Source: Alistipes sp. (GTDB lineage: Bacteria; Bacteroidota; Bacteroidia; Bacteroidales; Rikenellaceae). Taken from it: a stretch of 42,884 nucleotides of DNA. Positions within the stretch are counted from its first letter, which is position 1; each line of letters begins with the position of its first letter. Positions 1 to 7,247 of this stretch are shown piece after piece. A model generated the notes under the pieces. That model saw only the letters and a program-made list of their open reading frames with translations. It had not been told where the DNA came from and searched no databases. A program made the translations under genes and the position numbers. The stretch spans positions 34,626-77,509 of the forward strand of contig JAHZDG010000010.1 in the NCBI GenBank assembly GCA_019422485.1, in the 5' to 3' direction.

Positions 1-2
1 AA

Positions 3-1265
3 CTGGAGGAAAAATTCGCCGAAATGGACGGCTGGAATGCCGAAAGCGATGCAGCCGAACTGCTCAGCGGTCTGGGCATCAAGGAACAACTCCACTACGA
101 ACTGATGGGGAATCTCAACCCCAAAGAGAAAGTCCGCGTTCTGTTGGCGCAGGCACTGTTCGGGAAGCCCGACAATCTGCTGTTGGACGAACCGACCAAC
201 GACCTCGATGTCAATACGATCATGTGGCTGGAGAACTATCTGTCCAACTACGAAAACACCGTACTGGTTGTTTCTCACGACCGTCACTTTCTGGACTCGG
301 TGAGCACCCATATCATCGACATCGACTACAGCGACATCAATCTGTTTGCAGGGAACTACAGCTTCTGGTACGAATCCAGCCAGTTGGCCGCCCGCCAACA
401 GGCCAACCAAAACAAGAAAGCCGAAGAAAAACGCAAAGAGCTGTTGGAGTTCATCCAGCGGTTCAGCGCCAACGTCGCCAAATCCAAACAGACCACTAGC
501 CGCAAGAAAATGCTTGAAAAACTGACGATCGAAGAGATCAAACCTTCGATGCGCAAATATCCGGGCATCATCTTCCAACCCGAGCGCGAAGCCGGCACCA
601 AAATTTTGGCCGTGGATGGTCTGAGCAAAACCGTCGGAGGCGAAAAGCTTTTCGACAACGTTTCGTTCACGATCGAAAAAGGCGAAAAGGTGGTGTTCCT
701 GTCACGTGAACCGCGTGCCGTCACCGCACTGCTGGAGATCCTCGCCGGAAACGATCAACCCGACAGCGGTATGATTGAGTGGGGGGTTACGATCAATTAT
801 GCCTACCTGCCTTTGAACAATACGCCGTTTTTCAATACCGACCTGAATATTGTCGACTGGTTGGCACAGTTCTCGACCGATACCAGCGAACTCTATCTGA
901 GAGGTTATCTGGGCAAGATGCTATTCAGCGGCGAAGAAATCTATAAAAAGGTGAGCGTGCTGTCCGGGGGCGAAAAGATGCGATGCATGATCGCGCGCAT
1001 GATGATCCAACAGGCCAATACGCTGGTGCTCGACTCGCCGACCAACCACCTCGACCTGGAATCGATCCAAGCCTTCAACAACGCATTGATCTCGTTTAAG
1101 GGCAATATTTTGATGACCTCGCACGACCACGAATTCATCAACACGGTGGCCGACCGCATCATCGAAATTACGCCGCGAGGCATGATCGACAAATACATGA
1201 CCTACGACGACTATCTGTTTGACGAAAAGGTGCAACAGAATCTGGAACGTCTTTACGCCAAATAA
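3..1265 (+). CDS. ABC-F family ATPase (YbiT-like), 5' end missing
   Basis: The reading frame is open from the left edge, so the start and the first Walker A lie outside the window. Visible are the end of the first nucleotide-binding domain (Walker B LLLDEPTNDLD, then SHDRHF), the basic linker typical of ABC-F proteins (about 370-600), and the second domain, ending in SHDHEF. There are no membrane segments, as expected for soluble ribosome-associated ABC-F proteins. The order and wording resemble E. coli YbiT. Oddities: the first signature reads LNPKEKVRV rather than LSGGEKxRV; the second Walker A is lost (FLSREPRAVTALLEI, no GKS/T); and the second Walker B has Ser where the catalytic Glu should be (LVLDSPTNHLD). 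The second signature, LSGGEKMR, is intact. Its precise role (translation factor or antibiotic protection) cannot be told. A strong terminator follows at once. Confidence 0.9.
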   Translation: MEEKFAEMDGWNAESDAAELLSGLGIKEQLHYELMGNLNPKEKVRVLLAQALFGKPDNLLLDEPTNDLDVNTIMWLENYLSNYENTVLVVSHDRHFLDSVSTHIIDIDYSDINLFAGNYSFWYESSQLAARQQANQNKKAEEKRKELLEFIQRFSANVAKSKQTTSRKKMLEKLTIEEIKPSMRKYPGIIFQPEREAGTKILAVDGLSKTVGGEKLFDNVSFTIEKGEKVVFLSREPRAVTALLEILAGNDQPDSGMIEWGVTINYAYLPLNNTPFFNTDLNIVDWLAQFSTDTSELYLRGYLGKMLFSGEEIYKKVSVLSGGEKMRCMIARMMIQQANTLVLDSPTNHLDLESIQAFNNALISFKGNILMTSHDHEFINTVADRIIEITPRGMIDKYMTYDDYLFDEKVQQNLERLYAK

Positions 1266-1278
1266 TCTTCCTCTTAGA

Positions 1279-1310
1279 AACGTTCGATCCTCTCCGGGTC
1301 GAACGTTTTT
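1279..1310 (+). terminator. Rho-independent terminator after ABC-F gene
   Basis: A 12-bp stem (AACGTTCGATCC paired with GGGTCGAACGTT, one G-U) closes a 5-base loop and runs into five T residues. It starts 14 bases after the stop codon. Confidence 0.9.
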
Positions 1311-1421
1311 CAAACAAGGGTACCCCGTTCAGCACTTCGGTTCCGGAGGGAAGATCGCTATCCAAATATTTTTCCAATCTTTGCCCTCGGTCTTCTCTTG
1401 AACTTCTTAACATCCACATCT

Positions 1422-2261
1422 ATGATGAATCGGTTTCTTGCCTTAAACGTTTGGATGATTTTCGGACTGTTCATCATGCCGGGCCTCCGGGCACAAAGTG
1501 CGTCCGACTCGGTGGCGCTGGTCCACGCTCCGTGGAAAACGGAACACCCTCAAGCCGGATTGACGATCCGAAAAGTATCCCTCGAACTGTTCGGGGCTCC
1601 GCAGCAGATTTTCTGTTTGGAAATAGACCCCTCGCTATATCGTCTGGCAGTTGTACAGGATCGGATACGACGAACTCCCGGCAAACAGGGCCGTCGTTCC
1701 GGAGCTCGTGCCGCCATCAACGGGGGCTTTTTCATCACCCGTACCCGTCAGGCCATTGCCAACGATTTTCTGAAAATCGACGGACAGGTCATTCCTTCTG
1801 CCAACGGAGGAAATCGTGCCGGAATCGGCATCACAGACTCCGGTCTCCTCGAATTTATCTACTTGCCCGACCCGAAAAACAGCGATACGCTCTGGCATGC
1901 CGCGTACCGTGACGTATTGATCGCAGGCCCCATGTTACGCTTCAACCATCGCACAATTCCCAACACCAATCCGGCCCGCCATCCCCGGTCACTCATCGGT
2001 CAAACCTCCGACGGCAACTGGTGTCTGCTGGTAGTTGACGGACGACGCCGAAAAGCTGCCGGAGTCAGCTTATCCGAACTGGCATTTATCGCCCGTCTGC
2101 TGAACATGGAATCAGCACTCAATCTGGATGGCGGAGGCTCATCAGCCCTGTGGTTCAAAGGGAAAGGAAACCTGAACCGCCCCTCGGACCGCATCGGATT
2201 TATCCGGTTTCCTCGTCCCGTAGCCAACTGCATACTCGTTCTCCCCAATAACGACTTCTGA
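1422..2261 (+). CDS. Secreted phosphodiester glycosidase (NAGPA/DUF2233) family protein
   Basis: A 279-residue protein with an N-terminal signal peptide (hydrophobic stretch ending near LRAQS). The body carries the family hallmarks AAINGGFF, then DFLKIDG, and near the C-terminus LNLDGGGSSALW, which match the phosphodiester glycosidase domain related to the human uncovering enzyme. Bacterial members are thought to act on sugar phosphodiesters or cell-wall polymers; the substrate here is unknown. The start is placed at the first of two ATG codons (1422, 1425) because it begins the signal peptide; an upstream in-frame TTG at 1398 would put charged residues before it. A near-consensus -7 box AATCTTTG lies at 1376-1383. 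It stands alone between two terminators. Confidence 0.85.
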   Translation: MMNRFLALNVWMIFGLFIMPGLRAQSASDSVALVHAPWKTEHPQAGLTIRKVSLELFGAPQQIFCLEIDPSLYRLAVVQDRIRRTPGKQGRRSGARAAINGGFFITRTRQAIANDFLKIDGQVIPSANGGNRAGIGITDSGLLEFIYLPDPKNSDTLWHAAYRDVLIAGPMLRFNHRTIPNTNPARHPRSLIGQTSDGNWCLLVVDGRRRKAAGVSLSELAFIARLLNMESALNLDGGGSSALWFKGKGNLNRPSDRIGFIRFPRPVANCILVLPNNDF

Positions 2262-2322
2262 CCGCACAAACAAGACTTTACGGGTTCGATACACATATCA
2301 TTTTCCACTCCTACAAACAAAT

Positions 2323-2353
2323 AACGGGCGCCCTTAATGAGGCGCCCGTTTTA
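2323..2353. terminator. Bidirectional terminator between convergent genes
   Basis: A perfect 10-bp inverted repeat, AACGGGCGCC and GGCGCCCGTT, with an 8-base loop, followed by T residues on the plus strand. It lies between two genes that converge here and can serve both. Confidence 0.85.
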
Positions 2354-2370
2354 TAACATACAGAGTCTAT

Positions 2371-3603
2371 TTAAGCCGCCAGCCAACCAAACAAAAGCGA
2401 GGCCATCACCAGCGTCACCACAATATTAAATCCCTGTGCGACCAAAAAGGTCGTGATATAGCGTCGGTTTTCGGCTTTGAAAAGGAAGCGGAAATCGGTT
2501 TCCAGCCCAATGCACACAAAGGCAAGCGAGAACATTACCTCACGCATTCCCTTGGCCAGAGAACCCAGACTCTTGGCCTGTTCGACCGAAAAGCAAAAGC
2601 TGAAAATCAACGACGCCAACACAAACCCGACCACAAATTTCGGGAAGCGATCCCACAACACCCGAGGAGTAGGGCGTTCGGTTTGATTCGTTCCCCGCAA
2701 CGACCAATAGATCGAGATCACAAAGGCAGCCACCCCCAACAGAACATTTTGGGATGACTTGATAATCACGCTGTAAGTTTCAGCTACTTCACCTAAAAAT
2801 TTACCGGACGCCACCACGGCTCCGGTCGTATCGATCGTACCGCCCATCCAGGCGCCGGCGACCTCTTGAGAAAGCCCCAACCATTGCGCCAATAACGGCA
2901 TCAGATACATCATGGGAATCGCCACAACCAGCACCAGGGATACCACCAGCGACAACTTCTTACTGTCCCCTTTGATCGCGCCACAGGTTGCGATGGCCGC
3001 CGAAACACCACAGATCGACACCGCACTGGAGAGCATCACCCCCATTTCAGGATCTACTTTCATCTTTCCGGACAGCCAAAAGGTAAAGTACCAGACACTG
3101 AAAACCACCACCAGACTCTGAATGATTCCCCAGAAGCCGGCCTCCATGATTTCACCGAAAAGCACCGAAGTACCCAACAGCACCAATCCTATTTTAATAT
3201 AATATTCGCTGCGAACCGCGGGTGTCAGCCATTTCGGCAGTCCGATCGTATTGCGAATCAACAACCCGAGGGCCACCGAAAAAAACACCGATTCCAGACC
3301 GATTTTCTTCACGAAACCGAGTCCGCACACATACATAGACAAGGCGGCGATCAGGAAAATACCGATAAACGCCGGAATAAACCCTTGTAGACGTTCACCT
3401 AGCCATCGAAGGCCCAGTCCGGCGAACAGCAAGGCAATCAGGAACATTCCTCCGATTTTCAACCAGGCGTCAACCCCGGTCAGGGTTTTGGGAAAAGACG
3501 GAATCAGTCCCGGAAAGACGATAATCACCCCCATCAGGACCAAACCCATGATCGTAGCGACCCAGTCTTCGTTTTTGAACTGAAGTAGAAATTTATTCGA
3601 CAT
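2371..3603 (-). CDS. YeiH/UPF0324 family putative sulfate exporter
   Basis: A 410-residue inner-membrane protein with about ten or more hydrophobic helices. The hallmarks of the YeiH (putative sulfate exporter) family are visible: GLLIRNTIG, IKIGLVLLGTSVLFGEI, SICGVSAAIA, GAWMGGTIDTTGAVVASG and, near the end, CIGLETDF. The substrate has not been shown for most members. The start at 3603 (MSNKFLL) is chosen because a perfect -7 promoter element lies 47 bases upstream, inside the longer open frame that runs to 3669. It is a single-gene unit, divergent from the phosphoesterase gene. I see no LysR-type regulator next to it, although many relatives have one. Confidence 0.85.
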   Translation of the reverse strand: MSNKFLLQFKNEDWVATIMGLVLMGVIIVFPGLIPSFPKTLTGVDAWLKIGGMFLIALLFAGLGLRWLGERLQGFIPAFIGIFLIAALSMYVCGLGFVKKIGLESVFFSVALGLLIRNTIGLPKWLTPAVRSEYYIKIGLVLLGTSVLFGEIMEAGFWGIIQSLVVVFSVWYFTFWLSGKMKVDPEMGVMLSSAVSICGVSAAIATCGAIKGDSKKLSLVVSLVLVVAIPMMYLMPLLAQWLGLSQEVAGAWMGGTIDTTGAVVASGKFLGEVAETYSVIIKSSQNVLLGVAAFVISIYWSLRGTNQTERPTPRVLWDRFPKFVVGFVLASLIFSFCFSVEQAKSLGSLAKGMREVMFSLAFVCIGLETDFRFLFKAENRRYITTFLVAQGFNIVVTLVMASLLFGWLAA

Positions 3604-3649
3604 AATTCTTGCGGAAATTTTTGATGCGAGGCGAAAATACACAAAAGAA

Positions 3650-3657
3650 CAAAGGTA
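3650..3657 (-). promoter_or_regulatory. Bacteroidetes -7 promoter element (TACCTTTG) for yeiH-like gene
   Basis: On the minus strand the sequence reads TACCTTTG, an exact match to the TAnnTTTG element used by the Bacteroidetes primary sigma factor. It sits 47 bases upstream of the proposed ATG. No clear -33 TTTG was found. Confidence 0.6.
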
Positions 3658-3734
3658 AACCAGAGTCACTCTGCAAAATACGATTTTATACGTAGCTCAA
3701 CGTCGGTACAAATGCTCAAACGAACTATTTTTTG

Positions 3735-3742
3735 TAGCTTTG
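3735..3742 (+). promoter_or_regulatory. Bacteroidetes -7 promoter element (TAGCTTTG)
   Basis: An exact TAnnTTTG match 28 bases before the ATG at 3770. It overlaps the TTG that a longer frame would use as start, which argues for the downstream ATG. Confidence 0.6.
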
Positions 3743-3769
3743 CCGGAAAGCCTTTTTTCTTTTCGCCGT

Positions 3770-4990
3770 ATGATTAAATATTTCATTGGGGTGCTGGCCC
3801 TGCTCGCCCTGGCACTCGACGGATGGATCTATCGCCACCTGAAAAGCCGCTTGCACAACACCCTTTGGATCCATAAACTCTATTTGGGACAAGCCATTGC
3901 CCTGGATGTCGTGATTGTGCTGGCCCTGATCTTCTACCGACAAGCAATCAACACGCCCGACAGTCCGTACGGTCTGCTGATTCTCTGGGTGATCTGTCTG
4001 TTCTTTCTGTCGATTCTTCCGAAATTCATCTATATGTTGTGCGCCTCCATCGGACATCTCGTTGACCGATTGCGGGGCCGCAAATCCCACGGTCTCTCGA
4101 TCATCGGATTGATCGCTGCGGGATGTGTGCTGGGGATCATGCTGTGGGGCGCCACCGAAGGGCGAAGCCGCATCCGGGTTACCGAAATCGAAATTACATC
4201 CGACAAGCTCACCGCCGCTTTCGACGGATACCGTATCGCTCAGATCTCCGACATCCATCTGGGAAACTACTCCCGCCACAATACACTGATTGAACGAGTC
4301 GTCCAAAAAATCAACACCCTGCATCCCGATCTGATCGTCTGCAGCGGCGACCTGGTCAATCTATCGGCCCGGGAATTGACTCCTCACTACCAGGAAATTC
4401 TGGCCGGATTGCAAGCGCCCGACGGAGTCGTTTCCGTCCTCGGCAATCACGACTTGGGCTTTTACATGCGAGAAAATTCCACCTTTACGCCACAGGAGAG
4501 TGTGCGCCTGCTGATCGAAAAACAGCAAGCCATGGGATGGCACCTGCTGCAAAATGAAACCATCTATGTGCAACGGGGAACGGACAGTCTGTCGGTTTCC
4601 GGGGTCAAATATCCCCGCGACGGCCACCATAACGGCCGGGACAGTGGGCTGGGAGGGTGCGACCTGAAGGCTACCTATCGTCATGTTCCCGATTCGTTAT
4701 TCAACCTGATGGTCTCCCATACCCCACAAAATTGGGACGATATCCGAACACAAACTCCTGCCGATCTGACCTTGGCCGGTCATGTGCATGCTATGCAGAT
4801 GAAATGGCCCTATGGCCACAGGGGATGGTCTCCGGCCCGCTGGATGTACGATCGTTGGAGCGGTCTCTATGAAGAAAAGGGGAAATATCTCTATGTCAAC
4901 GACGGAATCGGGTATGTGATGTATCCGATGCGCATCGGGACCCGCCCCGAAATTACGTTGATTACGCTGCGAAGTACTCTGTCTCGCTAA
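3770..4990 (+). CDS. Membrane-anchored calcineurin-like metallophosphoesterase
   Basis: A 406-residue protein. The first 140 residues hold about four hydrophobic helices. A cytoplasmic or periplasmic metallophosphoesterase domain follows, with every metal-binding block visible in order: SDIHLG (DxH), SGDLVN (GDxxx), GNHD, MVSHTP, and GHVHAMQ (GHxH). It resembles the YkuE-type family, in which some members act on lipid or nucleotide phosphates; the substrate here is unknown. Start chosen at 3770 because the -7 element overlaps the earlier TTG. The last 4 bases overlap the end of the convergent SMR gene, and no terminator separates them, so the two messages probably run into each other. Confidence 0.85.
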   Translation: MIKYFIGVLALLALALDGWIYRHLKSRLHNTLWIHKLYLGQAIALDVVIVLALIFYRQAINTPDSPYGLLILWVICLFFLSILPKFIYMLCASIGHLVDRLRGRKSHGLSIIGLIAAGCVLGIMLWGATEGRSRIRVTEIEITSDKLTAAFDGYRIAQISDIHLGNYSRHNTLIERVVQKINTLHPDLIVCSGDLVNLSARELTPHYQEILAGLQAPDGVVSVLGNHDLGFYMRENSTFTPQESVRLLIEKQQAMGWHLLQNETIYVQRGTDSLSVSGVKYPRDGHHNGRDSGLGGCDLKATYRHVPDSLFNLMVSHTPQNWDDIRTQTPADLTLAGHVHAMQMKWPYGHRGWSPARWMYDRWSGLYEEKGKYLYVNDGIGYVMYPMRIGTRPEITLITLRSTLSR

Positions 4991-5304
4991 GAAGCCAATT
5001 TCAGGCCGATAACCCCGATAATAATAAGCGCTGCGGAGAACAATCGCCAAAAACTGGCAGAATCGCCGAAAAAAAGAATCCCCGCCAATAGGGTTCCCAC
5101 AGCACCGATGCCGGTCCACACCACATAGGCAGTGCCGATTGCAATCTGCCGCTGTGCCAAATAGAGCAGAAACACACTGAGGCTCATCGAGACAACTGCA
5201 AACAAAATGCCCCAGAGTTTGACTTGCATTGTTTGAGAAAATTTGAGTCCCAGTGCCCAGCCCATTTCGAACAGGCCACCTAAAATCAAATAAAACCAAG
5301 CCAT
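4987..5304 (-). CDS. SMR-family exporter, Gdx/SugE-like
   Basis: A 105-residue inner-membrane protein with four helices, the normal length for small multidrug resistance proteins, which work as dual-topology dimers. The essential glutamate is in the first helix (GGLFEMGWALG). The block GTAYVVWTGIGAVGTLLAGILFFGDSAS is closer to SugE/Gdx guanidinium exporters, as I remember them, than to EmrE-type drug exporters. Guanidinium export is therefore an inference from sequence type. Its tail overlaps the end of the phosphoesterase gene by 4 bases. Upstream on its own strand is a near -7 box (TACCTTCG, 5333-5340) and a 7-bp inverted repeat (5314-5320/5330-5336). I do not see a guanidine riboswitch. 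Confidence 0.8.
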   Translation of the reverse strand: MAWFYLILGGLFEMGWALGLKFSQTMQVKLWGILFAVVSMSLSVFLLYLAQRQIAIGTAYVVWTGIGAVGTLLAGILFFGDSASFWRLFSAALIIIGVIGLKLAS

Positions 5305-5409
5305 GATGTTAAATTCGTTCGGTTTAGCGGAACGAAGGTAATGCTTTTGGTAAAAAAACTGCTATATTTACGGTCAAATTTCAAAAAACGCTTTTCAATT
5401 CAACGTTCC

Positions 5410-6660
5410 ATGAAAAAGCCCATCAAAATCGGACTACTACTCAAAATTGTTATCGCCATTATCCTCGGTTTAGTTTGCTCGCTATTCATGCCCGAAGGAT
5501 TCGTGCGCGTCTTTGTGACCATCAACTCTATTTTCAGCAACTTCTTGGGCTTTGCCATTCCGCTGATCATTCTCGGCCTGGTGGCCCCGGGCATTGCAGA
5601 CCTGGGAAGCGGAGCCGGCAAACTGCTGGGTATTACAGCCCTGATCGCTTATGTATCGACCATTATCGCCGGTTATTTCTCCTATTTCGGGTGTATGGCC
5701 ACGTTCCCTTACCTGCTTCCTGACGGAGGTCCCCACGTGGTCGGAGGTGCTGCCTCTGCCGCCACATCGGCAGCCGGACAGCTCGATCTGACAGGGAAAG
5801 TAATCGAACCGTTTTTCACCATCGCCATGCCGCCGCTCATGGATGTCGTGTCAGCCCTGATTCTCTCCTTCATTCTGGGATTGGGATTGGCTGCCATGCC
5901 GGGTCGCGCCTTCAAGGATGTGCTGAACGAATTCGGTGAAGTGGTCAATATGCTGATCGCGAAAGTCATTATCCCCATTCTGCCGCTTTATATTTTCGGT
6001 ATTTTCCTCAAAATGGGCGCCGAAGGACAAGCCGCCAGCATCATGTCTCTGTTCATGAAGGTGATCGTACTGATCTTCATTATGCACATTTTGCTACTGC
6101 TGTTCCAATACGCCATTGCCGGTATCGTTTCCAAACGTAATCCGCTAAAAATGCTGAAAACCATGTTGCCGGCCTATATGACCGCTTTGGGAACGCAGTC
6201 TTCAGCCGCTACGATTCCGGTTTCGCTCGCCCAAACCATCAAAATGGGCGTCAATCCCGACCTGGCCGGTTTCGTCGTACCGCTTTGCGCTACGATCCAC
6301 CTTTCGGGCAGTATTCTGAAAATCGTGGCCTGCGCACTGGCCATCATGTGGATTACCCCGGATACGCTGCCCATCACCTTCGAACTGTATACCGGATTTA
6401 TCCTGATGCTCGGCATCGCTATGGTAGCGGCTCCGGGTGTACCGGGAGGGGCTATTATGGCCGCATTGGGGTTGCTGGCCTCGATTCTGGGATTCGACAA
6501 CGACCTGCAGGGGCTGATGATCGCCTTGTATATCGCCATGGATAGCTTCGGCACCGCAGGCAACGTAACCGGTGGAGGTGCCATCGCCCTGATCATGGAT
6601 AAGATCTATCGTAACATGAAGAAAAAAGAGGCAGCTCAAAATACAACAGCAGCGGCCTAA
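5410..6660 (+). CDS. Dicarboxylate/amino-acid:cation symporter (DAACS)
   Basis: A 416-residue inner-membrane transporter of the GltP/SstT/DctA superfamily. Family motifs are seen: the Ser-rich hairpin QSSAATIP, the PLCATIHLSG block, the AAPGVPGG hairpin, and MDSFGTAGNVTGGGA near the C-terminus, which in relatives forms the substrate and sodium site. Substrate (aspartate/glutamate, serine/threonine or other) cannot be decided. ATG at 5410 is chosen because the longer frame begins with residues unlike the family, and a near -7 box (TATATTTA, 5363-5370) lies between the two. The next gene, for a His-rich protein, starts 35 bases later with no terminator between, so it may be read through into the metal-efflux operon. 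Confidence 0.85.
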   Translation: MKKPIKIGLLLKIVIAIILGLVCSLFMPEGFVRVFVTINSIFSNFLGFAIPLIILGLVAPGIADLGSGAGKLLGITALIAYVSTIIAGYFSYFGCMATFPYLLPDGGPHVVGGAASAATSAAGQLDLTGKVIEPFFTIAMPPLMDVVSALILSFILGLGLAAMPGRAFKDVLNEFGEVVNMLIAKVIIPILPLYIFGIFLKMGAEGQAASIMSLFMKVIVLIFIMHILLLLFQYAIAGIVSKRNPLKMLKTMLPAYMTALGTQSSAATIPVSLAQTIKMGVNPDLAGFVVPLCATIHLSGSILKIVACALAIMWITPDTLPITFELYTGFILMLGIAMVAAPGVPGGAIMAALGLLASILGFDNDLQGLMIALYIAMDSFGTAGNVTGGGAIALIMDKIYRNMKKKEAAQNTTAAA

Positions 6661-6695
6661 CTAAACAGACTGTCTTCGCAGGAGACCATACTCCC

Positions 6696-7160
6696 ATGAA
6701 AAAAATCGCAGCCCAAATTCTCATTCTGTTTTCCGGTGCACTGATGCTGGTACTGTCCGTACTGCCGCATCATCACCACGGAGACATCATCCACTTCGGG
6801 GTGGTTGATCGCTGCGAGAGCTGTCTGGATTGTCGTGAAAATGCCCGACAGGGACAATGGGATCTCATCTCTCACCGGCACGATCACTCTTCTGAATCGG
6901 ATGCCGATTGCGACCTGCGTCAACTGTTTGTCATCTCGGCTCGAGACGAACATCTTTTACCTATATACCACGGTAGCGGAGCGGACGATCCACTCGGATC
7001 GCCGCTCTTCTTCCCGGTGGTTCTGTTCGACCGTTTAGCATTCGAACCTTGCCAACCTGAACTCCTCACCGTCTATTGCGTACCCGCTTCCGAACGCCTG
7101 CACAACGGGCAGGGGAGAGCGTGCACGGGACTGCGAGCCCCTCCTTTCCTCATTGCTTAA
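6696..7160 (+). CDS. Small His/Cys-containing exported protein, first gene of metal-efflux operon
   Basis: A 154-residue protein with an N-terminal hydrophobic signal/anchor (about residues 4-24), followed directly by LPHHHHGD, then CESCLDC and SHRHDHSS. It resembles the small His-rich proteins (DUF6769 type, as I recall) found upstream of RND metal-efflux genes in Bacteroidetes. Clustered His and Cys fit binding of a soft or borderline metal on the periplasmic side; this is inference. Its stop codon lies inside one arm of a stem that would pair with the start of the next gene. No promoter of the -7 type is seen directly upstream. Confidence 0.6.
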   Translation: MKKIAAQILILFSGALMLVLSVLPHHHHGDIIHFGVVDRCESCLDCRENARQGQWDLISHRHDHSSESDADCDLRQLFVISARDEHLLPIYHGSGADDPLGSPLFFPVVLFDRLAFEPCQPELLTVYCVPASERLHNGQGRACTGLRAPPFLIA

Positions 7161-7247
7161 GACTCCGGTTTCACTCCATTGAAACCCGCTCGATTCACAC
7201 CTGAACCGAGCTTATCATGTATTGACATCACAATCTTTAAGCAATGA
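7150..7247 (+). promoter_or_regulatory. Structured intergenic RNA that would occlude the adaptor-gene start codon
   Basis: Bases 7150-7162 (TCATTGCTTAAGA) pair with 7234-7247, leaving one bulged T at 7236. The stem spans the stop codon of the first gene and the ATG (7244-7246) of the adaptor gene. Inside are two smaller hairpins: 7167-7172 with 7181-7186 (perfect, 6 bp), and 7189-7196 with 7203-7210 (8 bp, one G-T). The fold is read by eye only. It could couple translation of the two genes, since ribosomes reaching the stop codon would open the stem. Confidence 0.45.

Noticed and set aside
5305..5345. Possible guanidine riboswitch before the Gdx-like gene
   Set aside because: The leader is about 30 bases with one short hairpin and lacks the paired ACGR loops or larger fold of known guanidine riboswitches.
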